Program-made: the position numbers and the translations under genes
Assembly (NCBI RefSeq): GCF_023374055.1
Contig: NZ_JAMBEP010000001.1
Span: 2,108,001 to 2,172,000, forward strand
DNA from: Luteimonas galliterrae
Lineage (GTDB): Bacteria > Pseudomonadota > Gammaproteobacteria > Xanthomonadales > Xanthomonadaceae
Length of the DNA: 64,000 nt
Direction of reading: 5' to 3'
Shown: positions 9,188-18,241 of the stretch, in pieces
Numbering within the stretch: the first letter of the stretch is position 1
Layout of the letters: each line of letters begins with the position of its first letter
The notes under the pieces: model-generated
Seen by the model: only the letters and a program-made list of their open reading frames with translations
What the model was told of the DNA's origin: nothing
Database searches by the model: none

Positions 9188-11383
9188 TCATCCCACGGCC
9201 GGCATCTTCGCGATCAGCTTGTCCAACGTAATCGGATACTCGCGCACGCGTATCCCGGTGGCGTTGTAGATCGCGTTCGCCACCGCTCCGCCGACGCCGC
9301 AGATGCCCAGTTCGCCGACGCCCTTGGCCTTCATCGGCGAGGAGATCGGATCGGTCTCGTCCAGGAAGACCACTTCCTGATGCGGTATGTCGGCGTGTAC
9401 CGGCACTTCGTAGCCGGCCAGGTCGTGGTTGACGAAGAAACCCAGGCGCCGGTCGACGGCCAACTCCTCCATCAGCGCAGCGCCCGCGCCCATGGTCATC
9501 GCGCCGATCACCTGGCTGCGCGCCGATTTCGGGTTGAGGATGCGGCCCGCGGCGCAGACCGCGAGCATGCGCCGGATCCGGATCTCGGCGGTGTAGGCGT
9601 CCACGCCCACTTCCACGAAATGCGCGCCGAAGGTGGCTTGCTGGAACTTCTTGGACAAGTCGCCGAACTCGATGCTGTCCTCGGCGACAAGTTCGCCTTC
9701 CTTCGCGGCCTCGGCCAGGGTCAGTCTTCGTCCATCGACGCGCACCTCGCCGTCGACGAATTCGGCCGTGGCCGCATCGACGCCCAACTTCTGCGCCACC
9801 GCCTCGCGCAGTTTCATGCAGGCCGCATAGACGCCCGCCGTCGAGCTGTTCGCGCCCCATTGGCCGCCCGACCCGGCCGATACCGGGAAGCTGGAATCGC
9901 CCAGTTTCACCACCACCCGCTCCAGCGGCACGCCCATCATCTCCGCCGCGGTCTGGGCGATGATGGTGTAAGTGCCAGTGCCGATGTCGGTCATATCGGT
10001 TTCGACCGTGACCGTACCGCGATCGTCCAGGCGCACGCGCGCCCCGGACTTCATCACCAAATTGTTGCGGTAGGCGGCCGCCACACCCATGCCGACCAGC
10101 CAGCGGCCGTCGCGGACCTGGGCCGGCTTCGCGCGGCGCTTGTTCCAACCGAACTTGTCGGCGCCGGTGCGCAGGCACTCCACCAGGTTGCGCTTGGAGA
10201 ACGGCCGCTCCGGTTTTTCCGGATCCACCTGGGTATCGTTGAGGATGCGGAAAGCGACCGGATCCATGCCGAGTTTTTCGGCCATCTCGTCCACCGCCGC
10301 TTCCAGCGCCATCATGCCCGGCGCCTCGCCGGGTGCGCGCATCGCATTGCCTTCCGGCAGATCCAGCGCCGCCAGCCGCAGCGCGCACTTGCGGTTCGCC
10401 CCAGCGTAGAGCCAGCGCGTTTGCTGGGTCGCCACTTCGGGGTCGCCGCCCGGCAGGTCGCCGGACCAGCTTTCGTGCGCGATGGCATCGATCTTGCCGT
10501 TCTTGTCGCAACCGATGCGGATGCGCTGGATCGTGGCGGGCCGATGGGTGGTGTTGTTGAACATCAGCGGCCGCGGCAGCGCCACCTTCACCGGACGCTT
10601 GGCGGCTTTCGCGCCGAGCGCGGCGAGCAGCGCATCAGCGCGCAGGAAGAGTTTCCCGCCGAAACCGCCGCCGATGTAAGGGGAATCCAGGCGCACCTTC
10701 TCCGCCGGGATGCCCAAGGTCCGCGCCATGTCCTGCTTGCCCCAGTTGATCATCTGGTTGGCGGTCCACAACGTCAGTTCGTCGCCGTTCCAAGCCGCGA
10801 TCGACGCGTGCGGTTCCATCATCGCGTGCGATTGGTCGGGTGTGGTGTAGGTGACGTCCAGCTGCACCGGCGCGTTCGCGAAACCGGTGTCGAAATCGCC
10901 CGCGCCGGTGTCCGGATCGTTCTTGGGCACGACCGCCGCGTCCTTGGCCCGTGCGAGGTCGTATTGGCCCTTCGCGCGGCTGTAGTCGACGCGCACCAGC
11001 TGCGCGGCGGCGCGCGCCTGTTCGAAAGTCTCGGCGACGACCAGGGCGATCGCCTGGTGGTAGTGCTGGATCTCCGGCCCGCCGAGCAGGTGCGCGGTAT
11101 TGAACCTGCCCTTGCTCAGCTTGCCGGCGTTGCGTGCGGTGACCACCGCGAGCACGCCGGGCGCCTTCTGCGCGGCGCCGGTGTCGATGGACACGATGCG
11201 GCCTTTGGCGATGGTCGCGCCGACGACGTAACCGTAGGCCTGGTTCGGCGCCACGTCATGGCGCTCATAGGCGTAGGGCGCGGTACCCGTGGTCTTGAGC
11301 GGCCCGTCGATGCGATCGGTCGGCTTGCCGACGACCTTGAGCCGGTCGATCGGATTGGTGGTGGCGGGCGTATCGAATTTCAT
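9188..11383 (-). CDS. paoC: Molybdopterin-binding large subunit of aldehyde oxidoreductase (PaoC-like, xanthine oxidase family)
   Basis: A 731-residue subunit that binds the molybdenum cofactor and oxidises aldehydes. The start at 11383 ([11 protein letters not shown]) overlaps the end of the FAD subunit by four bases (ATGA). The PaoC/YagR hallmarks are the opening [15 protein letters not shown], a GGGFGGK loop, [16 protein letters not shown], and [13 protein letters not shown] near the C-terminus, where the Glu is the expected active-site base. The long in-frame extension beyond 11383 runs through the other subunits and is a shadow. The three overlapping genes make one operon in the order 2Fe-2S, FAD, Mo subunits. 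The subunit lacks its own signal peptide and would be exported with the Tat-tagged small subunit. Confidence 0.93.
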   Translation of the reverse strand: MKFDTPATTNPIDRLKVVGKPTDRIDGPLKTTGTAPYAYERHDVAPNQAYGYVVGATIAKGRIVSIDTGAAQKAPGVLAVVTARNAGKLSKGRFNTAHLLGGPEIQHYHQAIALVVAETFEQARAAAQLVRVDYSRAKGQYDLARAKDAAVVPKNDPDTGAGDFDTGFANAPVQLDVTYTTPDQSHAMMEPHASIAAWNGDELTLWTANQMINWGKQDMARTLGIPAEKVRLDSPYIGGGFGGKLFLRADALLAALGAKAAKRPVKVALPRPLMFNNTTHRPATIQRIRIGCDKNGKIDAIAHESWSGDLPGGDPEVATQQTRWLYAGANRKCALRLAALDLPEGNAMRAPGEAPGMMALEAAVDEMAEKLGMDPVAFRILNDTQVDPEKPERPFSKRNLVECLRTGADKFGWNKRRAKPAQVRDGRWLVGMGVAAAYRNNLVMKSGARVRLDDRGTVTVETDMTDIGTGTYTIIAQTAAEMMGVPLERVVVKLGDSSFPVSAGSGGQWGANSSTAGVYAACMKLREAVAQKLGVDAATAEFVDGEVRVDGRRLTLAEAAKEGELVAEDSIEFGDLSKKFQQATFGAHFVEVGVDAYTAEIRIRRMLAVCAAGRILNPKSARSQVIGAMTMGAGAALMEELAVDRRLGFFVNHDLAGYEVPVHADIPHQEVVFLDETDPISSPMKAKGVGELGICGVGGAVANAIYNATGIRVREYPITLDKLIAKMPAVG

Positions 11384-12336
11384 GCCTTGGCTCCTGCTTC
11401 CACCAGCACCGCGGCGATGGTGCGTTCGACCAGCGGTACCTTGAAGGCGTTGTGTTCGGTCGTCTTCGCGTCCGCCAACAGGCGTGCGGTGGCGGCCTTC
11501 GCACCGCGCGGCAGCTCGGACTCGGCGGCTTCGTCGCGCCACGGCTTGTGCGCCACGCCGCCCAGCGCGATGCGCCCGCTGCCGTCGCGCTGCACGACCG
11601 CCGCGACCGAGACCAGGGCGAAAGCATAGGACGCGCGATCGCGCACTTTGCGATAGAAGTGCTTGCCGCCGAGCGGCTTTGGCAAGGTCACCGCAGTGAT
11701 CAACTCGCCGGCCGTCAATGCGGTTTCCACTTGCGGCGTATCGCCGGGCAAGCGGTGGAAATCGGCGATCGGGATGCTGCGCACGCTGCCGTCGGGCTTC
11801 ACCGTCTCCACGGCGGCGTCGAGCGCGCGCATCGCCACCGCCATGTCGCTGGGATGCGTGGCGATGCAGGCCTGGCTGGCGCCGACGATCGCGTGCTGCC
11901 GGCTGAAGCCGCCGATCGCCGCGCAGCCGCTGCCCGGCAGGCGCTTGTTGCAAGGTTGGGCGGTGTCGTAGAAATACGGGCAGCGCGTGCGCTGCAGCAG
12001 GTTGCCGGCGGTGGTGGCCTTGTTGCGCAGCTGGCCCGATGCGCCGGCCAGCAACGCGCGCGACAGCACCGCGTAGTCGCGGCGCACGCGCCGATCGGCG
12101 GCCAGGTCGGTGTTGCGCACCAGCGCGCCGATCCGCAATCCGCCCGTGTCGGTTTCCTCGATCCGGTCGAGCGGCAGGCCGTTGACGTCGATCAGATGGG
12201 CCGGCGTTTCGATCTCGAGCTTCATCAGGTCGAGCAGGTTGGTGCCGCCGGCGATGAAGCGGGCGCCCGGCGTGCGCGCGGCGGCCGCGGCGGCCGCGGC
12301 CGGCGATGCGGCGCGCTCGTAGCTGAAGGCCCTCAT
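11380..12336 (-). CDS. paoB: FAD-binding medium subunit of aldehyde oxidoreductase (PaoB-like)
   Basis: A 318-residue CO-dehydrogenase/xanthine-dehydrogenase medium-subunit homologue that passes electrons through [19 protein letters not shown]-type sequence near residues 23-39 is the FAD pyrophosphate loop. A cysteine-containing insert ([20 protein letters not shown], ~118-137) with NKR matches the extra 4Fe-4S loop that sets PaoB apart from ordinary family members. The alanine-rich N-terminus (residues 11-20) comes from a run of GCG/GCC codons. Four-base ATGA overlaps at both ends couple it to paoA and paoC. The electron acceptor is not indicated. Confidence 0.92.
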   Translation of the reverse strand: MRAFSYERAASPAAAAAAAARTPGARFIAGGTNLLDLMKLEIETPAHLIDVNGLPLDRIEETDTGGLRIGALVRNTDLAADRRVRRDYAVLSRALLAGASGQLRNKATTAGNLLQRTRCPYFYDTAQPCNKRLPGSGCAAIGGFSRQHAIVGASQACIATHPSDMAVAMRALDAAVETVKPDGSVRSIPIADFHRLPGDTPQVETALTAGELITAVTLPKPLGGKHFYRKVRDRASYAFALVSVAAVVQRDGSGRIALGGVAHKPWRDEAAESELPRGAKAATARLLADAKTTEHNAFKVPLVERTIAAVLVEAGAKA

Positions 12337-12986
12337 GCGCGCCTCCCGGCGACTTCGCTGATCGCATCGACGATATTGGAATAGGCGCCGCAGCGGCAGA
12401 TGTTGCCGCTCATGCGCTCGCGCAATTCGTCCGCGGTGGCCCGCGGCCGGGCGGCCAGATCGGCGCTGACGTGGCTCGGCACGCCGGCCTTGATCTCATC
12501 CAGCACCGCCACCGCCGAGCAGATCTGCCCCGGCGTGCAGTAACCGCACTGGTAGCCGTCGTGCTTGACGAAGGCACGCTGCATCGGATGCAACTTGTCG
12601 GGCGTGCCGAGCCCTTCGATGGTGGTGATCGTGTCGCCTTCGTGCATCACCGCCAGGCTCAGGCAGGCGTTGATGCGGCGACCGCCGGCGATCACCGTGC
12701 AGGCGCCGCACTGGCCGTGGTCGCAGCCTTTTTTGGTGCCGGTCAGGCGCAAGTGTTCGCGCAACGCATCGAGCAGGGTCGTCCGGGTATCGACTTCGAG
12801 CGCGTGCGCTTTTCCGTTGACGGTGAACGATACCTTGGACATCACCGGCGCCCTGGCCGCCGCCGGCGCCGTCGCGTCGGCCGCCAGCGCGAAAGCGCCG
12901 GGAACGCCACCGGCGGCAACCGCCGTCGCGCCCGCGACCAACACTTCGCGCCGGGTCAGTTTTATTCCATCGTCTGAACCTTGCAT
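12333..12986 (-). CDS. paoA: 2Fe-2S small subunit of aldehyde oxidoreductase with Tat signal (PaoA-like)
   Basis: A 217-residue iron-sulfur subunit. The start at 12986 ([16 protein letters not shown]) is supported by AAAGGAAG upstream and by the twin-arginine signal that follows ([18 protein letters not shown]). The mature part has a ferredoxin-like [2Fe-2S] loop, CDHGQCGAC, and a C-terminal helical [2Fe-2S] domain with CGYC and CRCG. These match PaoA/YagT. The Tat signal implies that the assembled complex is translocated folded to the periplasm, where paoABC enzymes detoxify aromatic and other aldehydes. No gene for the insertion chaperone (PaoD/XdhC type) is in the window. The 286-bp gap upstream of this gene holds nothing I can name. 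Confidence 0.93.
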   Translation of the reverse strand: MQGSDDGIKLTRREVLVAGATAVAAGGVPGAFALAADATAPAAARAPVMSKVSFTVNGKAHALEVDTRTTLLDALREHLRLTGTKKGCDHGQCGACTVIAGGRRINACLSLAVMHEGDTITTIEGLGTPDKLHPMQRAFVKHDGYQCGYCTPGQICSAVAVLDEIKAGVPSHVSADLAARPRATADELRERMSGNICRCGAYSNIVDAISEVAGRRA

Positions 12987-13272
12987 GTCTGGCTTCCTTT
13001 CGGTTGCTGGTATGCATGAGGAACGCGGCTCGATCGCCTGCCGCGGGCATCGTCGTCCGCTCGCCGCGCTGCCCGGCTCGAAACGCCCGGGAAAACGATA
13101 CGTAACAGGTTTTGCGCTACATCGGCGTGAACCGCAGCCGTGGAAGGAACGATAAGTGGGCCGCCCATAGGAAGCAACCCGCTGGCCGGCTCGCTGGCGT
13201 CCACTCGAATCGGCGCAGCATCCGGCCAGGAGCGGACATCGCATCTAACTGTGAAAGGACAATGACAGAAAG

Positions 13273-15441
13273 TTATAGCAAAGAGGTATCCACCACACTG
13301 GTAGAACGCCCATCTTTCTTATCATGCACTAAGTGCAACAAGCCCCTGTCAAAAACGTAGATACGATCAGCGCGCGCCAGCGTCTCTGGACGATGTGACA
13401 CTACGATCCGCGTCACGCTCAATTCGGATATACCGTCGGCCACATTCGCCTCGGTCTCGACGTCCAGGCTACTGGTGGCTTCGTCCAACAGCAGGATTCT
13501 GGGCTGCCTGAACAAGGCTCGCGCTAGGCAGATCCGCTGCTTCTGTCCGCCGGAGATGAGCGCACCTAGATCACCGATCATCGTCTCATAGCGCATGGGC
13601 ATAGCCATGATGGCATCATGAACACCGGCGATGGTCGCTGATCGGACAATTGCATCGCGTGAATATTCGCTAGAAAAGCCGCAGATGTTCTGTTCGATGG
13701 TGCCGTTCAAGAGCGTGTCTTCTTGCATAACAGTAGCCACAATCTCGCGAAGGCGACGCTTTCCCAGCGTGCGAACGTCCATGCCGCCGATGTTGACCGT
13801 GCCTGTTTCGGCATCCAGCAAGCCACATAGTATCTTCACTAATGTGGACTTGCCGCTGCCCGATGGGCCCATGATTCCGACGAACTCACCTTCTTCGACT
13901 TTAAGATTCGCACCGCGAATTACCCAATCGTCGTTGCCACCGTAACGGAAAGCCAGTCCTTTGCATTCCAGTTCGCTGGAACCCGGATCGCCGTTGAACT
14001 GGCTCAGCAAGTGCTTCTCTGGTGCTGATTGAGTGATGTCGAAGACGCGGTCGATTTGGATCCGCAGCAGCTTCAGATTCACGAAGAAGTCCACTAGCTT
14101 CGACGACCTGCCGGTGAACTGGTCGACGTAGGCCAGAAAGGCCACCAGCATGCCTGCGCTGAATACGCCGGCGATGGTTGCTTTCGCGCCGAAGTAGAGC
14201 GTAGCTATCTTGATCGCGCCGAACAAGATGGTGCCTGCCCCCGTGAATACCATCATCAGGGACTGCAGCTTCACGCTTTTCTTTTGCGTATCGTTGATGC
14301 GATCGATGTAGCGGCCCGCCTGCACGGACAGCAATCCATTGAGCTTGATCAGAGTCGCCGAGCGGGCTGATTCGATGAAGGTAGTCTCCTGCCTAGCCGA
14401 CGCAGTGATTACGTCGATGTTGGATTCCATCAGCATCCTCAGCGCGAGCAAGCGGATGCATAGGTACAATATCAGGCCGATCAGAACGACGAGAGCGAGT
14501 TGCGTGTTGTATACAAACAGGATGGCAATGGTGACCATCGCCATCATCCCATCTAGCGCCGCCTCCACGGCGCCTACCGACAGCGTACGTTGGATCGAAT
14601 CAATGCCAGCGAATCGGGAAGCGATGTCGCCCAGATGGCGGTTGTGGAAATATTGTTCCGGAAGATGCAACAAGTGACGGAACACGTTGGAGTTCCATCC
14701 GATGCTCAGCGAGGCGCCAGCGATCATGATTGCCCATGTCCTGAAGGCCGATATCAAAGTCTGAGCGACGACTAAGGCAAGATAGGCGATCGCGATCATC
14801 GCCAGCAGCCGCTCATCGTGGTTGGCGACAACCACGTCCACCGTCGTCTGCACGAACAATGGCACCAATACGACTGTGACTTCCAGCGCCAACGCCAAAG
14901 CAAATATCCAGAACAGGCTGCTGCGGATGCCGACCACCCTACCGAACAGAGTGAGCGAAGTGGGTGGCCGCTTCCCACCCACCGGCGAAAAGCGGGGCGA
15001 AGGGAACGCTTCCAGGGCGATGCCAGTAAACATCTCCCCAAATCGCTTCCAGGCGATTTCACGCTTGCCCGATGCCGGGTCCAACACGGTCACTGTGCGT
15101 CGTCCGACCCGAGTGATAACTACGAAATGATTACCTTCCACATGCACCACTGCTGGCAACCGGAGATTGCGCAGGTCTTCTGGCTCTATCCGTAGGGCAC
15201 GCGTCTGCAAGCCCATCTGGTCTGCCGCGCTTGAAAGCTGGGAGAGCGTCAATCCTCTCCCCGAGAACGAAAGCCTCTGACGCAGTTCGGCGAGAGAGAT
15301 GGAATTTCCATGAAAATTGAGCAGCATGGTGAGGCACGCCAGCCCGCACTCGGATTGTTGCCCTTGCCGGATCACAGCTGTCTGTGACCACCAGCCGAAT
15401 CGAAGCTGTACAGGCTCCCGTTCAAGGCGTTCAGCGTCCAT
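13273..15441 (-). CDS. C39-peptidase-containing ABC exporter (bacteriocin/RiPP type)
   Basis: A 722-residue transporter that removes a double-glycine leader and exports the cargo. The N-terminal C39 peptidase has QSECGLAC (Cys32), GNHFVVI (His105) and LDPASG (Asp121), a complete catalytic triad, so proteolysis should be active. Six transmembrane helices (~165-420) are followed by an ATPase with Walker A GPSGSGKST, signature ISGGQKQR and Walker B ILLLDEATSSLD. The architecture matches MchF/CvaB/RaxB-type exporters. It overlaps the HlyD-type adaptor by 11 bp and is the last gene of a seven-gene operon that includes a protein with a GG leader, its likely substrate. An outer-membrane TolC-like partner is not in the window and must be supplied elsewhere. 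Confidence 0.95.
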   Translation of the reverse strand: MDAERLEREPVQLRFGWWSQTAVIRQGQQSECGLACLTMLLNFHGNSISLAELRQRLSFSGRGLTLSQLSSAADQMGLQTRALRIEPEDLRNLRLPAVVHVEGNHFVVITRVGRRTVTVLDPASGKREIAWKRFGEMFTGIALEAFPSPRFSPVGGKRPPTSLTLFGRVVGIRSSLFWIFALALALEVTVVLVPLFVQTTVDVVVANHDERLLAMIAIAYLALVVAQTLISAFRTWAIMIAGASLSIGWNSNVFRHLLHLPEQYFHNRHLGDIASRFAGIDSIQRTLSVGAVEAALDGMMAMVTIAILFVYNTQLALVVLIGLILYLCIRLLALRMLMESNIDVITASARQETTFIESARSATLIKLNGLLSVQAGRYIDRINDTQKKSVKLQSLMMVFTGAGTILFGAIKIATLYFGAKATIAGVFSAGMLVAFLAYVDQFTGRSSKLVDFFVNLKLLRIQIDRVFDITQSAPEKHLLSQFNGDPGSSELECKGLAFRYGGNDDWVIRGANLKVEEGEFVGIMGPSGSGKSTLVKILCGLLDAETGTVNIGGMDVRTLGKRRLREIVATVMQEDTLLNGTIEQNICGFSSEYSRDAIVRSATIAGVHDAIMAMPMRYETMIGDLGALISGGQKQRICLARALFRQPRILLLDEATSSLDVETEANVADGISELSVTRIVVSHRPETLARADRIYVFDRGLLHLVHDKKDGRSTSVVDTSLL

Positions 15442-16315
15442 CGCGACCTCCGGTGCGCAGCATCGAAGCGAAAATCCATCTTAAGACACTCATCTCCTCC
15501 AGAGGGAAGTCGATGAATGCACTCATCCCTGGCTTCAACGCCTGCGTTCCACCGATAGCGCTGGGATCATCCACGGCGACATCGACTAAGAATCGGCTTT
15601 GGCTAGGCGGCTGGATACCGAACATCGTTGCCGCTTGGTATGGAGAAAGGGATGATTCGGATATGCCGATAATGTGGCCGCGCACCGTGCCAAATCGTTG
15701 AAATGGATAGGCTTCGACGCGAATGAAGACCTTGCGACCCTCCTGTAGGAATCCAATCGAGCGGCTGTCCGCCAATACCCTGAAGACGATCCTACCTTTG
15801 TCTCGGCGTAGCACGAGGATGGGTTGCCCAGGCGCGACGTAATCACCGGGCAGTACCAGAAACTTGTCCACATAGCCGCGCTGCGTACTCACCAACGTGG
15901 CTATCGGACGCTTGGAGGCATCGCCGGTGAGGCCCGCCATGTCGGTGATTAGCGCTAGGCTGTTGGAGAGGGATTCGTTGTTCAGATCGGCCTTCTCGGC
16001 CTCCACGCCGACTACCAGCATCGGCTTGCCTGGCACCACCGCTTCCCCGCTCCTGACCAGCACGCTATCGACCCGGATCCTCTGCTTGAAAGCGGAGGTG
16101 ACCGCGAATGCGTCCGCGTCGGAGACGACGAAGCCCACACCAGTCTCAACGCGTGTGTATGGCAGCCATGCGAGCACCCAGACGAGCAACGCGATGACCA
16201 CCAACGAGGAGGCCGCAGCGACGCGAACCGCTCGCTGCGGCGGCAGCGACACTTCGCCGAAATCCGCCCTGGCTTTCGCGTCTAAAAATTCTTTGCGAAA
16301 AAGACCTTCCGTCAT
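15431..16315 (-). CDS. HlyD-family periplasmic adaptor of the C39 exporter
   Basis: A 294-residue membrane-fusion protein linking the ABC exporter to an outer-membrane channel. A cytoplasmic N-terminus (FRKEFLDAKARADFGEVSLP) precedes one transmembrane helix (~33-52). The lipoyl/barrel-sandwich halves appear around VDSVLVRSGEAVVPGKPML and YVDKFLVLPGDYVAPGQPIL, and a beta-barrel with KVFIRVEAYPFQRFG follows. It is short for the family because the coiled-coil hairpin between the lipoyl halves is only about 40 residues. The start overlaps the SelO-like gene by four bases (ATGA) and the end overlaps the exporter by 11, so the three are translationally coupled. Confidence 0.9.
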   Translation of the reverse strand: MTEGLFRKEFLDAKARADFGEVSLPPQRAVRVAAASSLVVIALLVWVLAWLPYTRVETGVGFVVSDADAFAVTSAFKQRIRVDSVLVRSGEAVVPGKPMLVVGVEAEKADLNNESLSNSLALITDMAGLTGDASKRPIATLVSTQRGYVDKFLVLPGDYVAPGQPILVLRRDKGRIVFRVLADSRSIGFLQEGRKVFIRVEAYPFQRFGTVRGHIIGISESSLSPYQAATMFGIQPPSQSRFLVDVAVDDPSAIGGTQALKPGMSAFIDFPLEEMSVLRWIFASMLRTGGRDGR

Positions 16316-17787
16316 TTCTGCACCCGCTGCTCCGCCTTAACTTGGATCCTCTCGATCTGCGTTCCACCGACGGTGGACGTAGACGCCTCGCGCCGCGCCT
16401 GGGCAGGCAAGCGAGTGTGGCGGGCGATAAGGCCGTCGATCTGCGCTTGCCAGCGTTCCACGTCGTCGGTCAGCAGGCACTCGATCTCCGCCTGCACTGC
16501 TTCCCGACTGGCTCCTTCGCGAAAACGGATCCCTCGCCAACGGTCGAGCGCCGCTCCGGGATTGCTACCACTTTCGCGTGCCAACCACTGCGCACAAATT
16601 GCCATCGCTTGTTCTTCTCTCAGGACCGCCGCGCCGCCATCTGTCATCGGCTTTATGTCCGCCAAAGCTTCTTCCATACAGGCAGCAATCCGTGCAGCGG
16701 CCACATGCGCCAGCTTGGTCCCGAACAGACGCGCAGCGCAGCACGCCAGTTCCCCCCGATATGCGGACATCAGGTCGACTTCGGCATCGATCGCCGAGTC
16801 CGGTAGACCCGCATACTTGCGCTGGTAAAAGTAGATCGAATCGAGCACGGCTGAAGCGGTCTCCAATTCGTCGCCGAAACGCTGCCCAAACGCTTCGTAG
16901 GTGATGGCTCGCCCATCCTGCACGAATCTTGCCGAACCAAAATCAATGAACTGTCCTTGCAAGGTAAGGTTAGAGGAGGTCAAGCCGCCGTTGAACCAGC
17001 CGCAGGCATGTGAATAGGCCGCTTGCCGCCCATACGCGGCGGTCATGAACTTGAATGACTTCCATGCGCCGCCAGTCTGACGTTGTATCCGTTCGATGTG
17101 CCAGCGAACCCTATCCACATCCTGCAAATGCGGCATCATCGACCCTTCCTGGTCCGGCCGTTCTATCAAAAGCGCGCGCTGCAGATGAGCCGGCCGAATA
17201 TGGAACGGACGAACCAGAAGCGCACGCTGCCTACGTCCACCATCGGGCTCGGTGATGGTTTCCGCCAGCGACATGACCGCGACGACTGGCACTGCACCGC
17301 AAGGCGCCTCGCTTCGACACACCTCTGAAAAAACAGCTTCTCGCAGCCCCTCCTCCAGCCATAGGCAGCCGTGAGAGTGATGCCAATCCGCATTGCTCGC
17401 CGCAAATGGCGTACGACCGATGCCCTTCACTTGGAAGTCGCCGACGATGCCGGCGCGCCCACTGCCGCCGTATCGAGCAAGGCTAGTGGTGCCGTAGCCG
17501 TCGACTACGTATCGGCGTTTGTCCCGAGCCGTAGCAGGTACCGGGGCACCTGCTACGATGTCCAACTCCTGCGCAAACCGTTGCAGTATCCAGCGGTTCG
17601 CGCTCTCACGTCCGAGTGGTGAACTCACATCCCAGCCGCGCTCGAAGAACCATTGCTGGTTTATCCACGCCACGCGCGCATCGTCGCGCGACCTGGCGCG
17701 GAACTCGCCACCGCCTGGACAACTGGCTAAAACCTCGCTTGCGCCCAGCATGAATGCAAGCGGGCTATCGATTGAGCCGGAAACCAT
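16312..17787 (-). CDS. SelO/YdiU-like pseudokinase-fold protein in an export operon
   Basis: This 491-residue protein is not a standard exporter component. By eye it aligns with the SelO (YdiU) adenylyltransferase family: DFQVKGIGRTP (Lys121) with the LKGAGxTP block, LREAVFSE (~148-155) with the REYLASE block, and TSSNLTLQGQFIDFG (Asn273 and Asp282) with the N-x8-D metal-binding block in NTDNMSILGxTIDYG. The nine-residue spacing between Asn and Asp is the same. The rest is divergent, and a His-rich insert (WHHSHG, 135-140) follows the Lys block. SelO proteins transfer AMP to hydroxyl side chains. Here a modifying role on the exported protein is inferred. It overlaps the HlyC-like gene by 23 bp. 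The layout recalls MceI/MceJ pairs of siderophore microcins; homology to MceJ/MchC was not testable here. Confidence 0.7.
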   Translation of the reverse strand: MVSGSIDSPLAFMLGASEVLASCPGGGEFRARSRDDARVAWINQQWFFERGWDVSSPLGRESANRWILQRFAQELDIVAGAPVPATARDKRRYVVDGYGTTSLARYGGSGRAGIVGDFQVKGIGRTPFAASNADWHHSHGCLWLEEGLREAVFSEVCRSEAPCGAVPVVAVMSLAETITEPDGGRRQRALLVRPFHIRPAHLQRALLIERPDQEGSMMPHLQDVDRVRWHIERIQRQTGGAWKSFKFMTAAYGRQAAYSHACGWFNGGLTSSNLTLQGQFIDFGSARFVQDGRAITYEAFGQRFGDELETASAVLDSIYFYQRKYAGLPDSAIDAEVDLMSAYRGELACCAARLFGTKLAHVAAARIAACMEEALADIKPMTDGGAAVLREEQAMAICAQWLARESGSNPGAALDRWRGIRFREGASREAVQAEIECLLTDDVERWQAQIDGLIARHTRLPAQARREASTSTVGGTQIERIQVKAEQRVQK

Positions 17788-18241
17788 TCGCCGTCCTTGC
17801 CAGTCGTACTGTCTTCTTTATCTGCCCGTCGGGCAGCCGGCGCAGATAGCATATCCGGTCGGCGTCCGGAAACACCGACGCGGCTAGGGACAAGGTGCTA
17901 CGCAGATATCCTGGCATTGCTACCATGTCCAACACCCAGATCCGATCCCCCTCCTTCCACTCGCTAATGTGCAAGATAACGCGCGGATCGTGCAGCAACC
18001 GGTGCTCAACCGCTTCGGTAAGGAAGGCGTAGGTGAAGTAGGACACTGGCTGCCCTCTTCGATCGAATAGGAACTGTATCTGGCTCAACCAGACTGCAGG
18101 TTCTATCCATAACGGAAACACGGCGAGCGGCGCCCTCGCATAAGACCTAGTCCTCGCCGCAAGATGGCAGGCGTACCCAATATATGTCGCATAGGAGACG
18201 TACTCCTCCGCTGCATGGCGATAAGTTTCGATAGACGCCAT
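17765..18241 (-). CDS. HlyC-type (toxin-activating) acyltransferase homologue
   Basis: A 158-residue protein with the size and core blocks of RTX-toxin-activating lysine acyltransferases. The best match to HlyC is EWKEGDRIWVLDMVAMPG (~94-111), where Asp105 corresponds to the catalytic Asp of HlyC, preceded by a region with GQPVSYFTYAFL (HlyC: YPVAYCSWANL) and followed by an LRRLPDGQIKK stretch. At the place of the HlyC catalytic His, my alignment gives Tyr34 (SYARAP against LHRNWP), so the usual mechanism may be lost or altered. MceI of microcin E492, which attaches a siderophore to a peptide, belongs to the same family. The start codon directly follows the stop of the glycosyltransferase gene (TGAATG). 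Confidence 0.75.
   Translation of the reverse strand: MASIETYRHAAEEYVSYATYIGYACHLAARTRSYARAPLAVFPLWIEPAVWLSQIQFLFDRRGQPVSYFTYAFLTEAVEHRLLHDPRVILHISEWKEGDRIWVLDMVAMPGYLRSTLSLAASVFPDADRICYLRRLPDGQIKKTVRLARTANGFRLNR

Noticed and set aside
9188-12367. One very long open frame (1059 codons) across the oxidoreductase operon
   Set aside because: Only the part from 11383 on is PaoC. The upstream part is an out-of-frame reading of the FAD-subunit gene.
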